64,000 bases of DNA, taken from Salinispora oceanensis (GTDB lineage: Bacteria > Actinomycetota > Actinomycetes > Mycobacteriales > Micromonosporaceae). The DNA is taken from positions 998,221 through 1,062,220 of the forward strand of contig NZ_KB911579.1 of the NCBI RefSeq assembly GCF_000383575.1. The letters run 5' to 3'. The position numbers were made by a program, and so were the translations under genes. The stretch's first letter is position 1, and every line of letters begins with the position of its first letter. Below the pieces are notes generated by a model, which was not told where the DNA came from, ran no database searches, and saw nothing but the letters and a program-made list of their open reading frames with translations. Shown here one piece after another: positions 24,479-33,300 of this stretch.

Positions 24479-25459
24479 GTGCCTCCAGTCGCACCCAGCC
24501 CTATCCTGCGGCGCCGCAGGTTGGGCACCGAACTGCGTCGGCTGCGCGAGACCACCGGCCTCACCGGGGACCAGGTGGTCGAGCGGGTCGGCTGGGCCTC
24601 CGCTTCCAAACTGTCTCGCCTGGAGAATGGTCGTAGCCGGCCGGACCCGCAGGATGTCCGCGCGCTGCTCGATCTCTACCGGGTGGACGTGACGCTGCGG
24701 GACGAGCTGCTGACCATCACCGGGGAGGCCGGCGACATCCGTGGCTGGCTTCGGAACTACCCGATCATGACCCCGCAGCAGCGCGGCTTCGCCGAGTTGG
24801 AGGCGGGCTGCGTGGAGATCTCGGAGTATCACCCGCTGCTCGTACCGGGGCTACTCCAGACGCCCGGTTACGCCCGCATCCGAATCGCCTCCGCTCGGGA
24901 TGTCGACGAAGCGGCCGGCGAGCCGGATGGCACCGAGGATATCGAGACCGAGGTGGGCGCGCGGCTGGCTCGCCAGTCGTTGCTTACCCGGGGAGCGGAC
25001 GCACCCCGATACACCGCCGTACTCGAGGAGACCGCGCTCGGGGGCCGGGCCGGGCCGGCCGATGTGCTACGGGAGCAGCTCACGCAGCTCTACGAGTTGG
25101 CGAAACTGCCCAACGTCACGCTGCATGTGCTGCCGCGGGACACCCAGGCGAGCGGTTGGTACCTGCCACCGACGGCGTTCTCCCTCTACCGGTTCACCGA
25201 CCCGCAGGATCCCGAGACTCTCGCGATCGAAAGCGCGTTCTTGAACACCATGTCAACCGAGGTAAAAATCCTAAATCGCTATAAAGTGGTCTTTGAGTGG
25301 TTATGCGCGGCAGCACTCCCTGCATCGGACACTCTCTCCTGGCTGGATCAGGCCAGGGGACGACCATTCGATGCAGCACCCTCGTCGGCAGCGGCGGTCG
25401 GGGCGGCAACACCGCCGGTCCAGCGTCGCCGGCGCCCCGGGCGATTGACGGAGCGCTGA
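24479..25459 (+). CDS. XRE-family regulator with DUF5753 domain
   Basis: A 326-residue DNA-binding protein: N-terminal helix-turn-helix (GLTGDQVVERVGWASASKLSR, about 24-44), then the DUF5753 sensor-like domain with YHPLLVPGLLQTPGYAR and TLHVLPRDTQASG. In Streptomyces these proteins are paired with DUF397 proteins and influence development and antibiotic production. The partner gene follows directly. GTG 24479 has GAGGA 6 bases upstream. The C-terminal 50 residues are Ala/Arg-rich and probably disordered; codon use around 25260-25320 is less GC-rich than elsewhere. Confidence 0.88.
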   Translation: MPPVAPSPILRRRRLGTELRRLRETTGLTGDQVVERVGWASASKLSRLENGRSRPDPQDVRALLDLYRVDVTLRDELLTITGEAGDIRGWLRNYPIMTPQQRGFAELEAGCVEISEYHPLLVPGLLQTPGYARIRIASARDVDEAAGEPDGTEDIETEVGARLARQSLLTRGADAPRYTAVLEETALGGRAGPADVLREQLTQLYELAKLPNVTLHVLPRDTQASGWYLPPTAFSLYRFTDPQDPETLAIESAFLNTMSTEVKILNRYKVVFEWLCAAALPASDTLSWLDQARGRPFDAAPSSAAAVGAATPPVQRRRRPGRLTER

Positions 25460-25532
25460 CCCACCGGCACCCAGCGTCGGTCCGTGCGGGCACTACTCGT
25501 CCATCGGCCGGTTCACACAGGAGCGCAACACC

Positions 25533-25760
25533 ATGAACGAGATCATTGATACGCCGACCGTCTTCCCCGAGCTGGCGCGAGCGGCATGGCGGAAGAGCAC
25601 CCGCAGCCAGACCTCAAACTGCGTCGAGGTAGCACCGATGCCAGCGACGGTGGCCCTCCGGGACAGCAAGGACCGGGGCGGTCCGGTGCTGCTGTTCGCC
25701 CGCGGCGAGTGGCGGAACTTCCTGGCCGCGACCAAGGAAGGCCAGCTCGACCGAGTCTGA
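25533..25760 (+). CDS. DUF397 domain protein
   Basis: A 75-residue protein with the DUF397 signature: AAWRKSTRSQTSNCVEVA, then VALRDSKDRGGPVLLF and WRNFLA. DUF397 proteins are encoded beside XRE/DUF5753 regulators and are thought to bind or modulate them. AGGAG lies 9 bases upstream of the ATG. It follows the regulator by 73 bases and is closed by a strong hairpin. Confidence 0.92.
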   Translation: MNEIIDTPTVFPELARAAWRKSTRSQTSNCVEVAPMPATVALRDSKDRGGPVLLFARGEWRNFLAATKEGQLDRV

Positions 25761-25774
25761 CGCGCAGCTTCGTC

Positions 25775-25808
25775 GGGGCCGCCGGTGCGTAGGCACACCG
25801 GCGGCCCC
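25775..25808 (+). terminator. Terminator after the DUF397 gene
   Basis: Perfect 13-bp inverted repeat (GGGGCCGCCGGTG ... CACCGGCGGCCCC) with an 8-base loop, 14 bases after the stop. Confidence 0.85.
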
Positions 25809-25997
25809 GCATCGTCTTCGAACGCCAGGCGGCGGTGGTTCGGGCACCCGGCCCGGGCACCCTCGCCCGATCGGCCACTCTGCCGGCCGATCGCGGCATT
25901 TCGGTTGCCAGGCCTGCTACGCGGCGTAGCATGACCCAAAGTGACGTGGAACTTCCACTCCGTTCCCGATCGTCGCGGCACCCATCCGGAGACCGAT

Positions 25998-26273
25998 ATG
26001 CGGTTCCTGATCGTTCGCACCGATGTCCGCACGGCAGCTGACGTGGACCTCACCGCCGCCTGGGCCCACGGGGGCCGGCTGCGCGACGAGACCGTCGCGC
26101 CCGAGCCACGCCGGCAGGTCGTCCACGCCGACGACCGCGAAGCCGCACTCCTGCTCGCTCGTGCCCTCGCCGCGGTCGGCGCGGTCCGTGCCGGCCGGCA
26201 ACGGGTCAAGGTGCTCCCGCTCGACGAACCCCCGTCCGCCTGGCCGAGCTGGCCGGACGACCGGGGTAGCTGA
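25998..26273 (+). CDS. Hypothetical 91-residue protein
   Basis: Not recognised. MRFLIVRTDVRTAADVDLTAAW, an RRQVVHADDREAALLLARAL helix and a VKVLPLDEPP strand suggest a small alpha/beta domain; it is soluble with no signal peptide. ATG 25998 has GGAG 6 bases upstream, better than the upstream GTG at 25941 (110 aa). It stands alone between the DUF397 terminator and nudC, which runs the opposite way. Confidence 0.6.
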   Translation: MRFLIVRTDVRTAADVDLTAAWAHGGRLRDETVAPEPRRQVVHADDREAALLLARALAAVGAVRAGRQRVKVLPLDEPPSAWPSWPDDRGS

Positions 26274-26425
26274 GCGGCTACCCGTCCGTCGGAACCGGCC
26301 CGGCCACCCCGCCGCGCTCCTCGCCCCAAGCCGGTCTCGGCGGCACGGTCCCCGGCCCGTGACCGTCGCGGCAACGGCGGTCGCGGGCCGGGACCACGTT
26401 CGGGTCCGTCCGCCGGCACCCGCCC

Positions 26426-27373
26426 TCAACAGTGGCCGTCGAGCCAGTAGCGCAGCAGGAAGGACGCGATCGAAGAGGGCGGCGGCAGGACCAGCCGAGC
26501 ACCCTGGACGGCAACGCTCTCCCCGGCCAGCGCCGCGCCGATCTCAGCCCGGGTGAACCACCGGGCCGACGCGATCTCCGCTGGATCGACCCGCACCGGA
26601 CGCCGCGGGTCCGCCACCGCCTGGAAGCCCAACATCAACGAACCGGGGAACGGCCAGGCCTGGCTACCCACGTACGTGATGTCCGTGACCGGGACGTCAA
26701 CCTCCTCGCGTACCTCACGCAGCACCGCCGCCTCGGCCGACTCCCCGGGCTCCACATAGCCGGCGAGGCAGGAGAAGCGCAGCTCACCCGGGACCCGCGG
26801 CCAGGCGGCGTTGTTGCCCAACAGGCAGCGCCCGTCCCGACCGGACCCCCCGTCGTGCACCAGGACGATCATCGCCGGATCGGTCCGCGGCCACATCCGC
26901 TCCCCCGCCGGGGCGACCCGGGACCAACCGGCCTCATCCATCGTGGTGGCTTGCCCGGTACGCGGGGAGTACCGGTGCCCACGGTGCCAGTTGAGCAGGG
27001 CCAGCCCGGTGGTGAGCAGGCCCGCGTCCCGATCGGTGAGCAGGTGACCGATCTCCAACGGGTGCGCCGCACGGGTGCCGGAGAGCACCGGCAGGGGCGC
27101 GTCCACCGTAAACACCGGGACGCCATCGGGCTCGACGCCGAGAAACACCGCCCGCGGGGTGGCCCTCTCCGGCACCTCCTCCGGGCCGACCAACACCAAC
27201 GCCGGCGGCTCCGGTCCGGCTGAGACCAGCGCCCACCCCCCGTCACCGCTGTCCAACACGAGCAGCCGGCACCGCTCCCAGGCCTGCCCCAACCAGTCGG
27301 GATCGGTACGCCGGTGCGCGGCCCGGTCCAGGGTAGAGCGAGCCAACGTGGGGGCCGGTCCGCCGTCCGTCAC
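26426..27373 (-). CDS. nudC: NudC-type NADH pyrophosphatase, without zinc ligands
   Basis: A 315-residue Nudix hydrolase. The N-terminal NUDIX-like domain, the Nudix box GYVEPGESAEAAVLREVREE (about 218-237) and a shortly following SQAWPFPGSLM (canonical SQPWPFPxS) identify NudC, which cleaves NAD(H) and removes NAD caps from RNA in other bacteria. The zinc ribbon between domains has lost all four cysteines: YSPRTG replaces the usual FCxxCG, and APAG replaces the second CxxC. The GTG start overlaps the stop of the M16 gene (GTGA), so translation is coupled. Position matches Rv3199c near adnAB. Confidence 0.85.
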   Translation of the reverse strand: MTDGGPAPTLARSTLDRAAHRRTDPDWLGQAWERCRLLVLDSGDGGWALVSAGPEPPALVLVGPEEVPERATPRAVFLGVEPDGVPVFTVDAPLPVLSGTRAAHPLEIGHLLTDRDAGLLTTGLALLNWHRGHRYSPRTGQATTMDEAGWSRVAPAGERMWPRTDPAMIVLVHDGGSGRDGRCLLGNNAAWPRVPGELRFSCLAGYVEPGESAEAAVLREVREEVDVPVTDITYVGSQAWPFPGSLMLGFQAVADPRRPVRVDPAEIASARWFTRAEIGAALAGESVAVQGARLVLPPPSSIASFLLRYWLDGHC

Positions 27374-28713
27374 GGACCCGCCGGTTCGGTCACAACCTCG
27401 GCGAGCGTCCCCAACTGCCCGGCGACCCGCTGGGCATCCCCCAGCACGACGGTGACCGCCCGGGCCGGGGCGAGGTACCGGGCCGCCGCGGCAGCGACAT
27501 CAGTCACCGTCGCCTTCGCCAGCCGTGCCGCGTGTTCGGCCAAGAAATCCAGGCGCAGGCCACTGCCCGCGTACGCGCTGGTCAGCGCCGCCAGCCCGGC
27601 CTGGGTGGAGATGCCGAGTTGGAGCGTGCCGAGAGCGTACTGGCGGGCCTGCTCCAGCTCCTCCGCCTCCGGTGCCACACAGGCCAGCCGACCCAACTCA
27701 TACTGGGTCTCCAGCAACGCCGCCCCGGTCACGTCAGTGGCTACCTCGGCGGCGGCGAGCAAGACCGACCCGGCAACCGAGTGCTCGACCAACGAGTACG
27801 GTCCGTACGTGTAACCCTTATCCTCGCGAATATTCTCCACCCAGCGGGACGAGAAGTAACCTCCGAAGATCAGGTTCGCGAGTTGCAGGGCGGCATGGTC
27901 GGGGTCGGTGCGCGGCACCGCCGGCAGCGCCATCCGCAGCGACGACTGCACCGAACCGGGGCGATCAACGAGGAGCAGCGGCCCCGGCTCCAACGGTGGC
28001 GTGGCCGGTAGCTCGACAACCCGACCGGCGCCGTTCCAGCCGCCGAGTGCCTGCTCGGCCGCGTCCAACGCCCGTTCCGGCTGGACATCCCCGACCAGCA
28101 CCAGGACCGCACCCGTCGGATGCACCCGCTCGTCATGCAGCTTCCGCAGGACGCTCGGACGCACCGCGCGGACCTGCTCGGGGGTCGGCGTCTGCACCGC
28201 GTACGGGTGCCGGCCGTAGATCCGCTTGAGCAGGGCGGTACGGGCCAGGTGCCCGGGCTGGCACTGGGCCAGCTGGATCCGGTCAACCAGCCGGTCCCGC
28301 TCGGTGGCGACCTCGTCGGCCGGGTAGGCCGCCGAGGTCAGCACCCCGGCCAGCAGCTCCAGCATCCGGTCCAGGCCAGTCACCAAGCCCGCGCCGGAGA
28401 GCATCAGCCGGTCTGGGTCGACCCCGGCGGAGAGCCCACCGCCGACCTTCTGCAACTCCGCGGCGATCTGCACCCCGGTCAGCGTCGTCGTACCGGAGAG
28501 CAGGGTCTGTGCGAGCATCGCGGCCCGGGCCGGGTGCACCCGCCCGAACGGCATCCCGAGCCGCAGCTCAACCAGGGGGACCGCCGGCCGACGGACCGCG
28601 ATCACGGTGAGACCGTTGCCGAGCGTACGCTCGGCCTGCTTCGGCAGGTTCAGTTTCCGGGTCGGACCGAGCGGCGGCAGGATGCGCGACGCGGTCGTCA
28701 TCGCGCCGCTCAC
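27370..28713 (-). CDS. M16 family peptidase-like protein, non-catalytic subunit
   Basis: A 447-residue two-lobed M16 fold. It begins LPKQAERTLGNGLTVIAVRRP but has no HxxEH at the expected place (GMPFGRVHPARAAMLAQTLL instead), so it cannot bind zinc. The C-terminal half keeps the family pattern VSSRWVENIREDKGYTYG. It resembles the regulatory alpha subunit of heterodimeric bacterial M16 peptidases. GTG 28713 overlaps the stop of the catalytic partner (GTGA). ATG 28701 is an alternative start. Confidence 0.88.
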   Translation of the reverse strand: MSGAMTTASRILPPLGPTRKLNLPKQAERTLGNGLTVIAVRRPAVPLVELRLGMPFGRVHPARAAMLAQTLLSGTTTLTGVQIAAELQKVGGGLSAGVDPDRLMLSGAGLVTGLDRMLELLAGVLTSAAYPADEVATERDRLVDRIQLAQCQPGHLARTALLKRIYGRHPYAVQTPTPEQVRAVRPSVLRKLHDERVHPTGAVLVLVGDVQPERALDAAEQALGGWNGAGRVVELPATPPLEPGPLLLVDRPGSVQSSLRMALPAVPRTDPDHAALQLANLIFGGYFSSRWVENIREDKGYTYGPYSLVEHSVAGSVLLAAAEVATDVTGAALLETQYELGRLACVAPEAEELEQARQYALGTLQLGISTQAGLAALTSAYAGSGLRLDFLAEHAARLAKATVTDVAAAAARYLAPARAVTVVLGDAQRVAGQLGTLAEVVTEPAGP

Positions 28714-30023
28714 TGCTCCGCCCCCGCGAGCACCTCGATGGTGGCCCGGCGCTGTGGGCGCAGGGTGGCGGCGGCGGCGCGGACCGACTCCTCGGTGACC
28801 TCGCCGACCAGGCGGGGCAGATCGTTGAGCAGGCCGGGCTCGCCGCGTTGCTGCTCCAGGACGGCCATCCGTAGGGCCCGGCCGAGCACCGCGTCCGTGT
28901 CGCGCAACAGGTGCGTGGCCATCCGGGCCTGGGTACGGGCCAGCTCACCGTCGGTCAGCCCGTCGGTGGCCAGCCGGTCCAGCTCCTCATCCACCGTCTG
29001 CAGCACCTTGTCCACGTCCCCGTCGGGTGGCAGGTGCGCCTGGAGCAGGAGGGCCGTCGGGTCGCGGACATCGAACGGGTCCCCCATGAAGCCCAGGTAG
29101 CCGCCGACGCTGGTGACCGACCTGTCCCGCTGGACCAGCCGCTCGACCAGCCGGGCGGCGTCCCCGTCGGTGAGCACCTCGGCGAGCACCGCGTACGGAA
29201 GGTAGCCGGCGAAGTCGCCGATCGGGTCCGGCACCCGCCACGCCGAGGCGACCGCCGGCAGTGGGGCCAACCGGTCGGTGTACGACACCCTCCGCTCGGC
29301 GGCCAGGTCCGGCTCGGCGAAGCTCGGCCGGACCGGGGCCGGACGGGCCGGCACGTCGCCGAAGTGCCGCTCGACCAGCTCAACCGCCTCGGCTACGTCG
29401 ATGTCGCCGCTGACCGCCAGTACCGCGTTACCGCTGGCGTAGTAGTGCTGGAAAAAGTCGGCGGCGTCGGCCACCGTCGCCGACTCGAGGTCGGTGAAGG
29501 ACCCGTAGCCGTCGTGCGCGTTGGGGAAGGTGTCGAAGAGCACCGGTGGCAGGGTGAGCCAGGGAAACCCGCCGTACGGGCGGTTGAGCACGTTGACCCG
29601 GATCTCCTCCTTGACCACGTCGACCTGGTTGCGCAGGTTCTCCTCGGTCAGCCGAGGGCCGCGCATCCGGTCCGCCTCAAGGAAGAGAGCCCGTTCGAGG
29701 GCGTTGGCCGGCAACGTCTCGTAGTAGTCGGTGTAGTCCAGGTGGGTGGAGCCGTTGAAGGTGCCGCCCGCCCCCTGTACGTGCCGGAAGTGGGCCAGCT
29801 TCTCCAGGTTCTCTGAGCCCTGGAACATCAGGTGTTCGAAGAGGTGCGCGAATCCGGTGCGCCCCTCGGGCTCGGAGCGGATGCCGACGTCGTAGACGAC
29901 TGCCACCCCGATCACCGGGGCGCTGCGGTCCGGGGTGAGCACCACCCGCAGGCCGTTGTCGAGTGTGAGTCGCTCGACGGGGTAACTCGTTGCTGGAATC
30001 GTCGCTCTGCGCGTGGTCGACAC
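28710..30023 (-). CDS. M16 family zinc peptidase, catalytic subunit
   Basis: A 437-residue M16 (pitrilysin/processing peptidase type) protein. The inverted zinc motif HLFEHLMFQGSENL supplies HxxEH near residues 66-70, and a distal Glu is expected in the LRNQVDVVKEEIR region about 76 residues later. RPYGGFPW and the second-lobe family strings follow. GTG 30023 is the first plausible start, with TAGGGT 7 bases upstream as a leaderless -10; the longer frame to 30116 is Arg-rich and unlike the family. It is translated with the non-catalytic partner through a 4-base overlap. Confidence 0.9.
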   Translation of the reverse strand: MSTTRRATIPATSYPVERLTLDNGLRVVLTPDRSAPVIGVAVVYDVGIRSEPEGRTGFAHLFEHLMFQGSENLEKLAHFRHVQGAGGTFNGSTHLDYTDYYETLPANALERALFLEADRMRGPRLTEENLRNQVDVVKEEIRVNVLNRPYGGFPWLTLPPVLFDTFPNAHDGYGSFTDLESATVADAADFFQHYYASGNAVLAVSGDIDVAEAVELVERHFGDVPARPAPVRPSFAEPDLAAERRVSYTDRLAPLPAVASAWRVPDPIGDFAGYLPYAVLAEVLTDGDAARLVERLVQRDRSVTSVGGYLGFMGDPFDVRDPTALLLQAHLPPDGDVDKVLQTVDEELDRLATDGLTDGELARTQARMATHLLRDTDAVLGRALRMAVLEQQRGEPGLLNDLPRLVGEVTEESVRAAAATLRPQRRATIEVLAGAEQ

Positions 30024-30075
30024 GCGTTCGACCCTAACCCGTCCGCGCTGACGCACCGACGGCCTCCCGCCGGAC

Positions 30076-30258
30076 TCAGCCCACGGTCGCTGTCGGTTCC
30101 GGACTGCGCAGCTCAACCGGGGCCGCCGGCGCGGCCTTGTCCGGCACGGCGTGCCAGGGGCTGAAGACGACGATCAGGGCGAGCAGCACCCCGACCACGG
30201 CGACCGCCGCAACCAACAGCAGTTCCCGTACCGCGTCCAGGCCGCTTTGCCCCGTCAT
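30076..30258 (-). CDS. Small single-pass membrane protein (60 aa)
   Basis: A short N-terminal segment, one strong helix (VRELLLVAAVAVVGVLLALIVVF split over residues 10-32) and a Pro/Ala-rich outer tail ending in PEPTATVG. No family recognised. ATG 30258 has GGGAGGGG 5 bases upstream, so translation is likely. It lies between adnB (115 bases) and the M16 genes (52 bases), all on the same strand. Confidence 0.65.
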   Translation of the reverse strand: MTGQSGLDAVRELLLVAAVAVVGVLLALIVVFSPWHAVPDKAAPAAPVELRSPEPTATVG

Positions 30259-30372
30259 TCATACCCCTCCCACACCGAACGGACGGCCGGTGTTATCCCC
30301 TCGGGCCCAGCCTCACCGGCCCGGCTGCCGGATACAGTCACCATTCAGACCCATCCAACGCTAATTGCTGAC

Positions 30373-33300
30373 TCAGCCAACGGTGGTCTCCTCAGCCCCA
30401 CGTTCTTCCGGAACCGCGGCGATCAGCGCGGTGAGGCCCACCGCGTCGAGCAGGTCCACCGGCCGCACCGTCGCCCCGTCCGGGACGTAGTGGAACGCCG
30501 CCCCCACCTGGGCAACCGGAACTCCCGCCAGCTCCGCCCAGGCCAGTCGATAGACGGCGAGCTGCACCGCTGCCGCGGCAGCGGCAGCTCCGCTGGGCTG
30601 CCGGCCGGTCTTCCAGTCCACCACGTCGAACCGGCCGCCGGGCCGGCCGAAGACCGCGTCCATCCGGCCCCGGACGACCACCCCGCCGATCACCGTCGCG
30701 AACGGCACCTCGACCTCAACCGGCGTCCGATCCGCCCACTCACTGGCCAGGAAGCGCTCCTGGAGCTCGGCAAGCGCCTCGTCCGGCGCGGCGTCCGCAT
30801 CCGCGGCGCCGGGTAGCTCGTCCACGTCGAGCAGCCGGCCAGCCCCGTACCGCTGTTCCAGCCAAGTATGGAAGGCGGTACCCCGACGGGCGTACGGGTT
30901 CGGCTCGGTGGGTAGGGGCCGGCGCAGTGACCGGGCCAGGGCCGCCGGGTCCCGCCGCAACGCCACCAGTTGGGTAACCGAGAGCGCAGCGGGCAGCGCG
31001 ACCTCGATGGGACCAGCCTGCCGGGTCAGCTCGGCCCGCTCGGCGAGCAGCAGATCGGCCTCCCGGCGCCAACGCGCCACCTCCGGGTCGTCGCCACCCG
31101 GATCGTCCGCAGCCAGCTCGTCCACATTCGGCACCGGGGGGCCGGCCACCGCCCCGCCGCCGGGTGCCGGACGGGTCGGCACCCCATCCGTCAGATAGCG
31201 CCGGACCAGTGCGGCTGCCTCGGTGAGCACCGGTCTACGGGCACCCAACGGGTCAGCCGGCCACTCCGCCCGAAGCACCACCTCGGTCGTGGGATTCACC
31301 GCGTCCGGGGCGGGCTCCGTGGCCCACTCGTCAACCAACTGCCCAGCACCCCCGTCCCGGCATGCCTGATGCAGGTCACGCAGGAACGCGGAGGGGCCGC
31401 GCGGGCGTTTGGTGCCCTCCCCCCACCAATGCCCGGAGCAGAGCAGCAGCCGGCGGGGACGAGTCACTGCGACGTACGCCAACCGCCGCTCCTCCCGCTC
31501 GTCGTGCGCCCGCCACGCGGCGGTGAAGTCCGCCAGGGCCTGCGCCACCCCGCGCTGCTCCTCCGCCTCGGCCAGGGCCAACACCGGCAACCCGTCAGCG
31601 TCGCCGCGCAGCGGGAACGGCAGCACCCCCAGCCCGCCCAGCCAGTGATCGGAGTTGCGTACCGGACCCGGCCACACCCCACGGCTCAGCCCCGCCACCG
31701 CCACGATGTCCCACTCCAGGCCCTTGGCCGCGTGCGCGGTGAGAACCTGCACCGCCCCCTCGACCACCTCCACCTCACCGGGGGCGAGCCCACGCTCCTC
31801 GTCCTCCGCCGCCGCCAGGTAGGCCAAGAAGGCCGAGAGCGTGGCACCCGGCGTCTCCCCGCTAAACCGGGCCGCGACATCACCGAGCGCATCCAGGTGC
31901 CCCCGGGCCAGTCCAGCATCGCCGGCCCCGTCCCGGCCGGCCCGCACCGCCACCTCCACGTCCAGGCCGATCGTCCGCTCGACGTCCGCGATCAGGTCTG
32001 GCAGCGACTGGTCCAGCCGGTAACGCAGCAGGCCCAGTTCCTGGGCGGCGGCGCGGAGCCGGGCATAGCCCTCCGCCGAGTACGCCGGCGCCGGCCCCAG
32101 ATCGGCCAGGGCCTCCACCAGAGTCGCCTCGTCCAGCACATCCGGGACAATCTCCGGCTCGTCATCCGCCGCGAGCTGCCGGCGGGCGGCGGCGATGGCC
32201 CGCGCCCGACGGTGCAGGGCCACCAGGTCCCGGGGCCCAATCCGCCACCGGGCACCAGTCAGCAACCGAAGCAGCGCCGCCCCGTCGGTCGGGTCGGCCA
32301 GCACCCGCAGGGTGCAGACCACGTCCCGCACCTCCGGCGTGTCCAGCAGGCCGCCCAGCCCCACCACGTCAACCGGCAGGCCTCGGGCCCGCAGCGCCGA
32401 CTCGATCGCCGGAATCTGGCTGCGCAGCCGGACCAGCACCGCGGTGGTGGGGCGTGCCACGACCGGGAGGTGCTCGGGCAACGCGCCGGGCATCCCCGCC
32501 GCTCCCTGCCACGCGCGCAGCAGGCCGTCGGCGATCCAGTTCGCCTCGTCCGCGTAGGTGTCCAACAACGCGCAGTGGACAGTGCCGGCAGCGACCCCGC
32601 GGGGGGTGCGGTGCGGGATCGGCTCCTTGACGCTGAGCGCGGCGCGCAGCTCCGGTACCTGGGCGCCGGCGGCGCGGAGCGGGGTGGCGAGGGCGTTCGC
32701 CACCCCCAGGATCTCCGGTCGGTTGCGCCAGCTGGTGGTCAGGGTGCAAACCTGGGCCGGAGCGCCATCGGCCTGGGCGAATTCGGTGCGGAACCGGTCG
32801 AGGGTGCCCGCACTCGCCCCACGCCAGCCGTAGATCGACTGACAGGGGTCACCGACGGCGGTCACCGGGTGCCCGCCACCGAAGAGCGCGTTCAGCAGCA
32901 CCACCTGGGCGTGGCTGGTGTCCTGGTATTCGTCGAGTAGCACCACCCGGTAGCGGTCCCGCTCGATCTCACCGACCACCGGGTGGTCCCGGGCGACCCG
33001 GGCCGCCCGGGCCAACTGGTCGGCGAAGTCCATCGCCTCGTAATCCTCCTTGCGCCGGGCGTACGCCCGGACCAGCGGTAGCAGCTTCAACCGGACCTGC
33101 GCGAGGGTGAGCGCCCGACGAACGTCGGCGTAGACGCGGCCGGGGCGGGACTGCACGTCGGCGAAGAACCGCCCGGTCCAGGCCGCCAGGTGGTCCGGCT
33201 CAACCAGGTGCTCGTCCAACTCGCCGGCGAGGGCCAGCACCGCATCGGTGATCGTGCTCGGCATCCGGTCCACTTCGGACATATCGCCGTCGTAGGTACG

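Noticed and set aside
30970..32940. Long plus-strand ORF (about 656 codons) opposite adnB
   Set aside because: It is the antisense shadow of a helicase with intact motifs; its product is rich in Arg, Gln, His and Pro with no domain.
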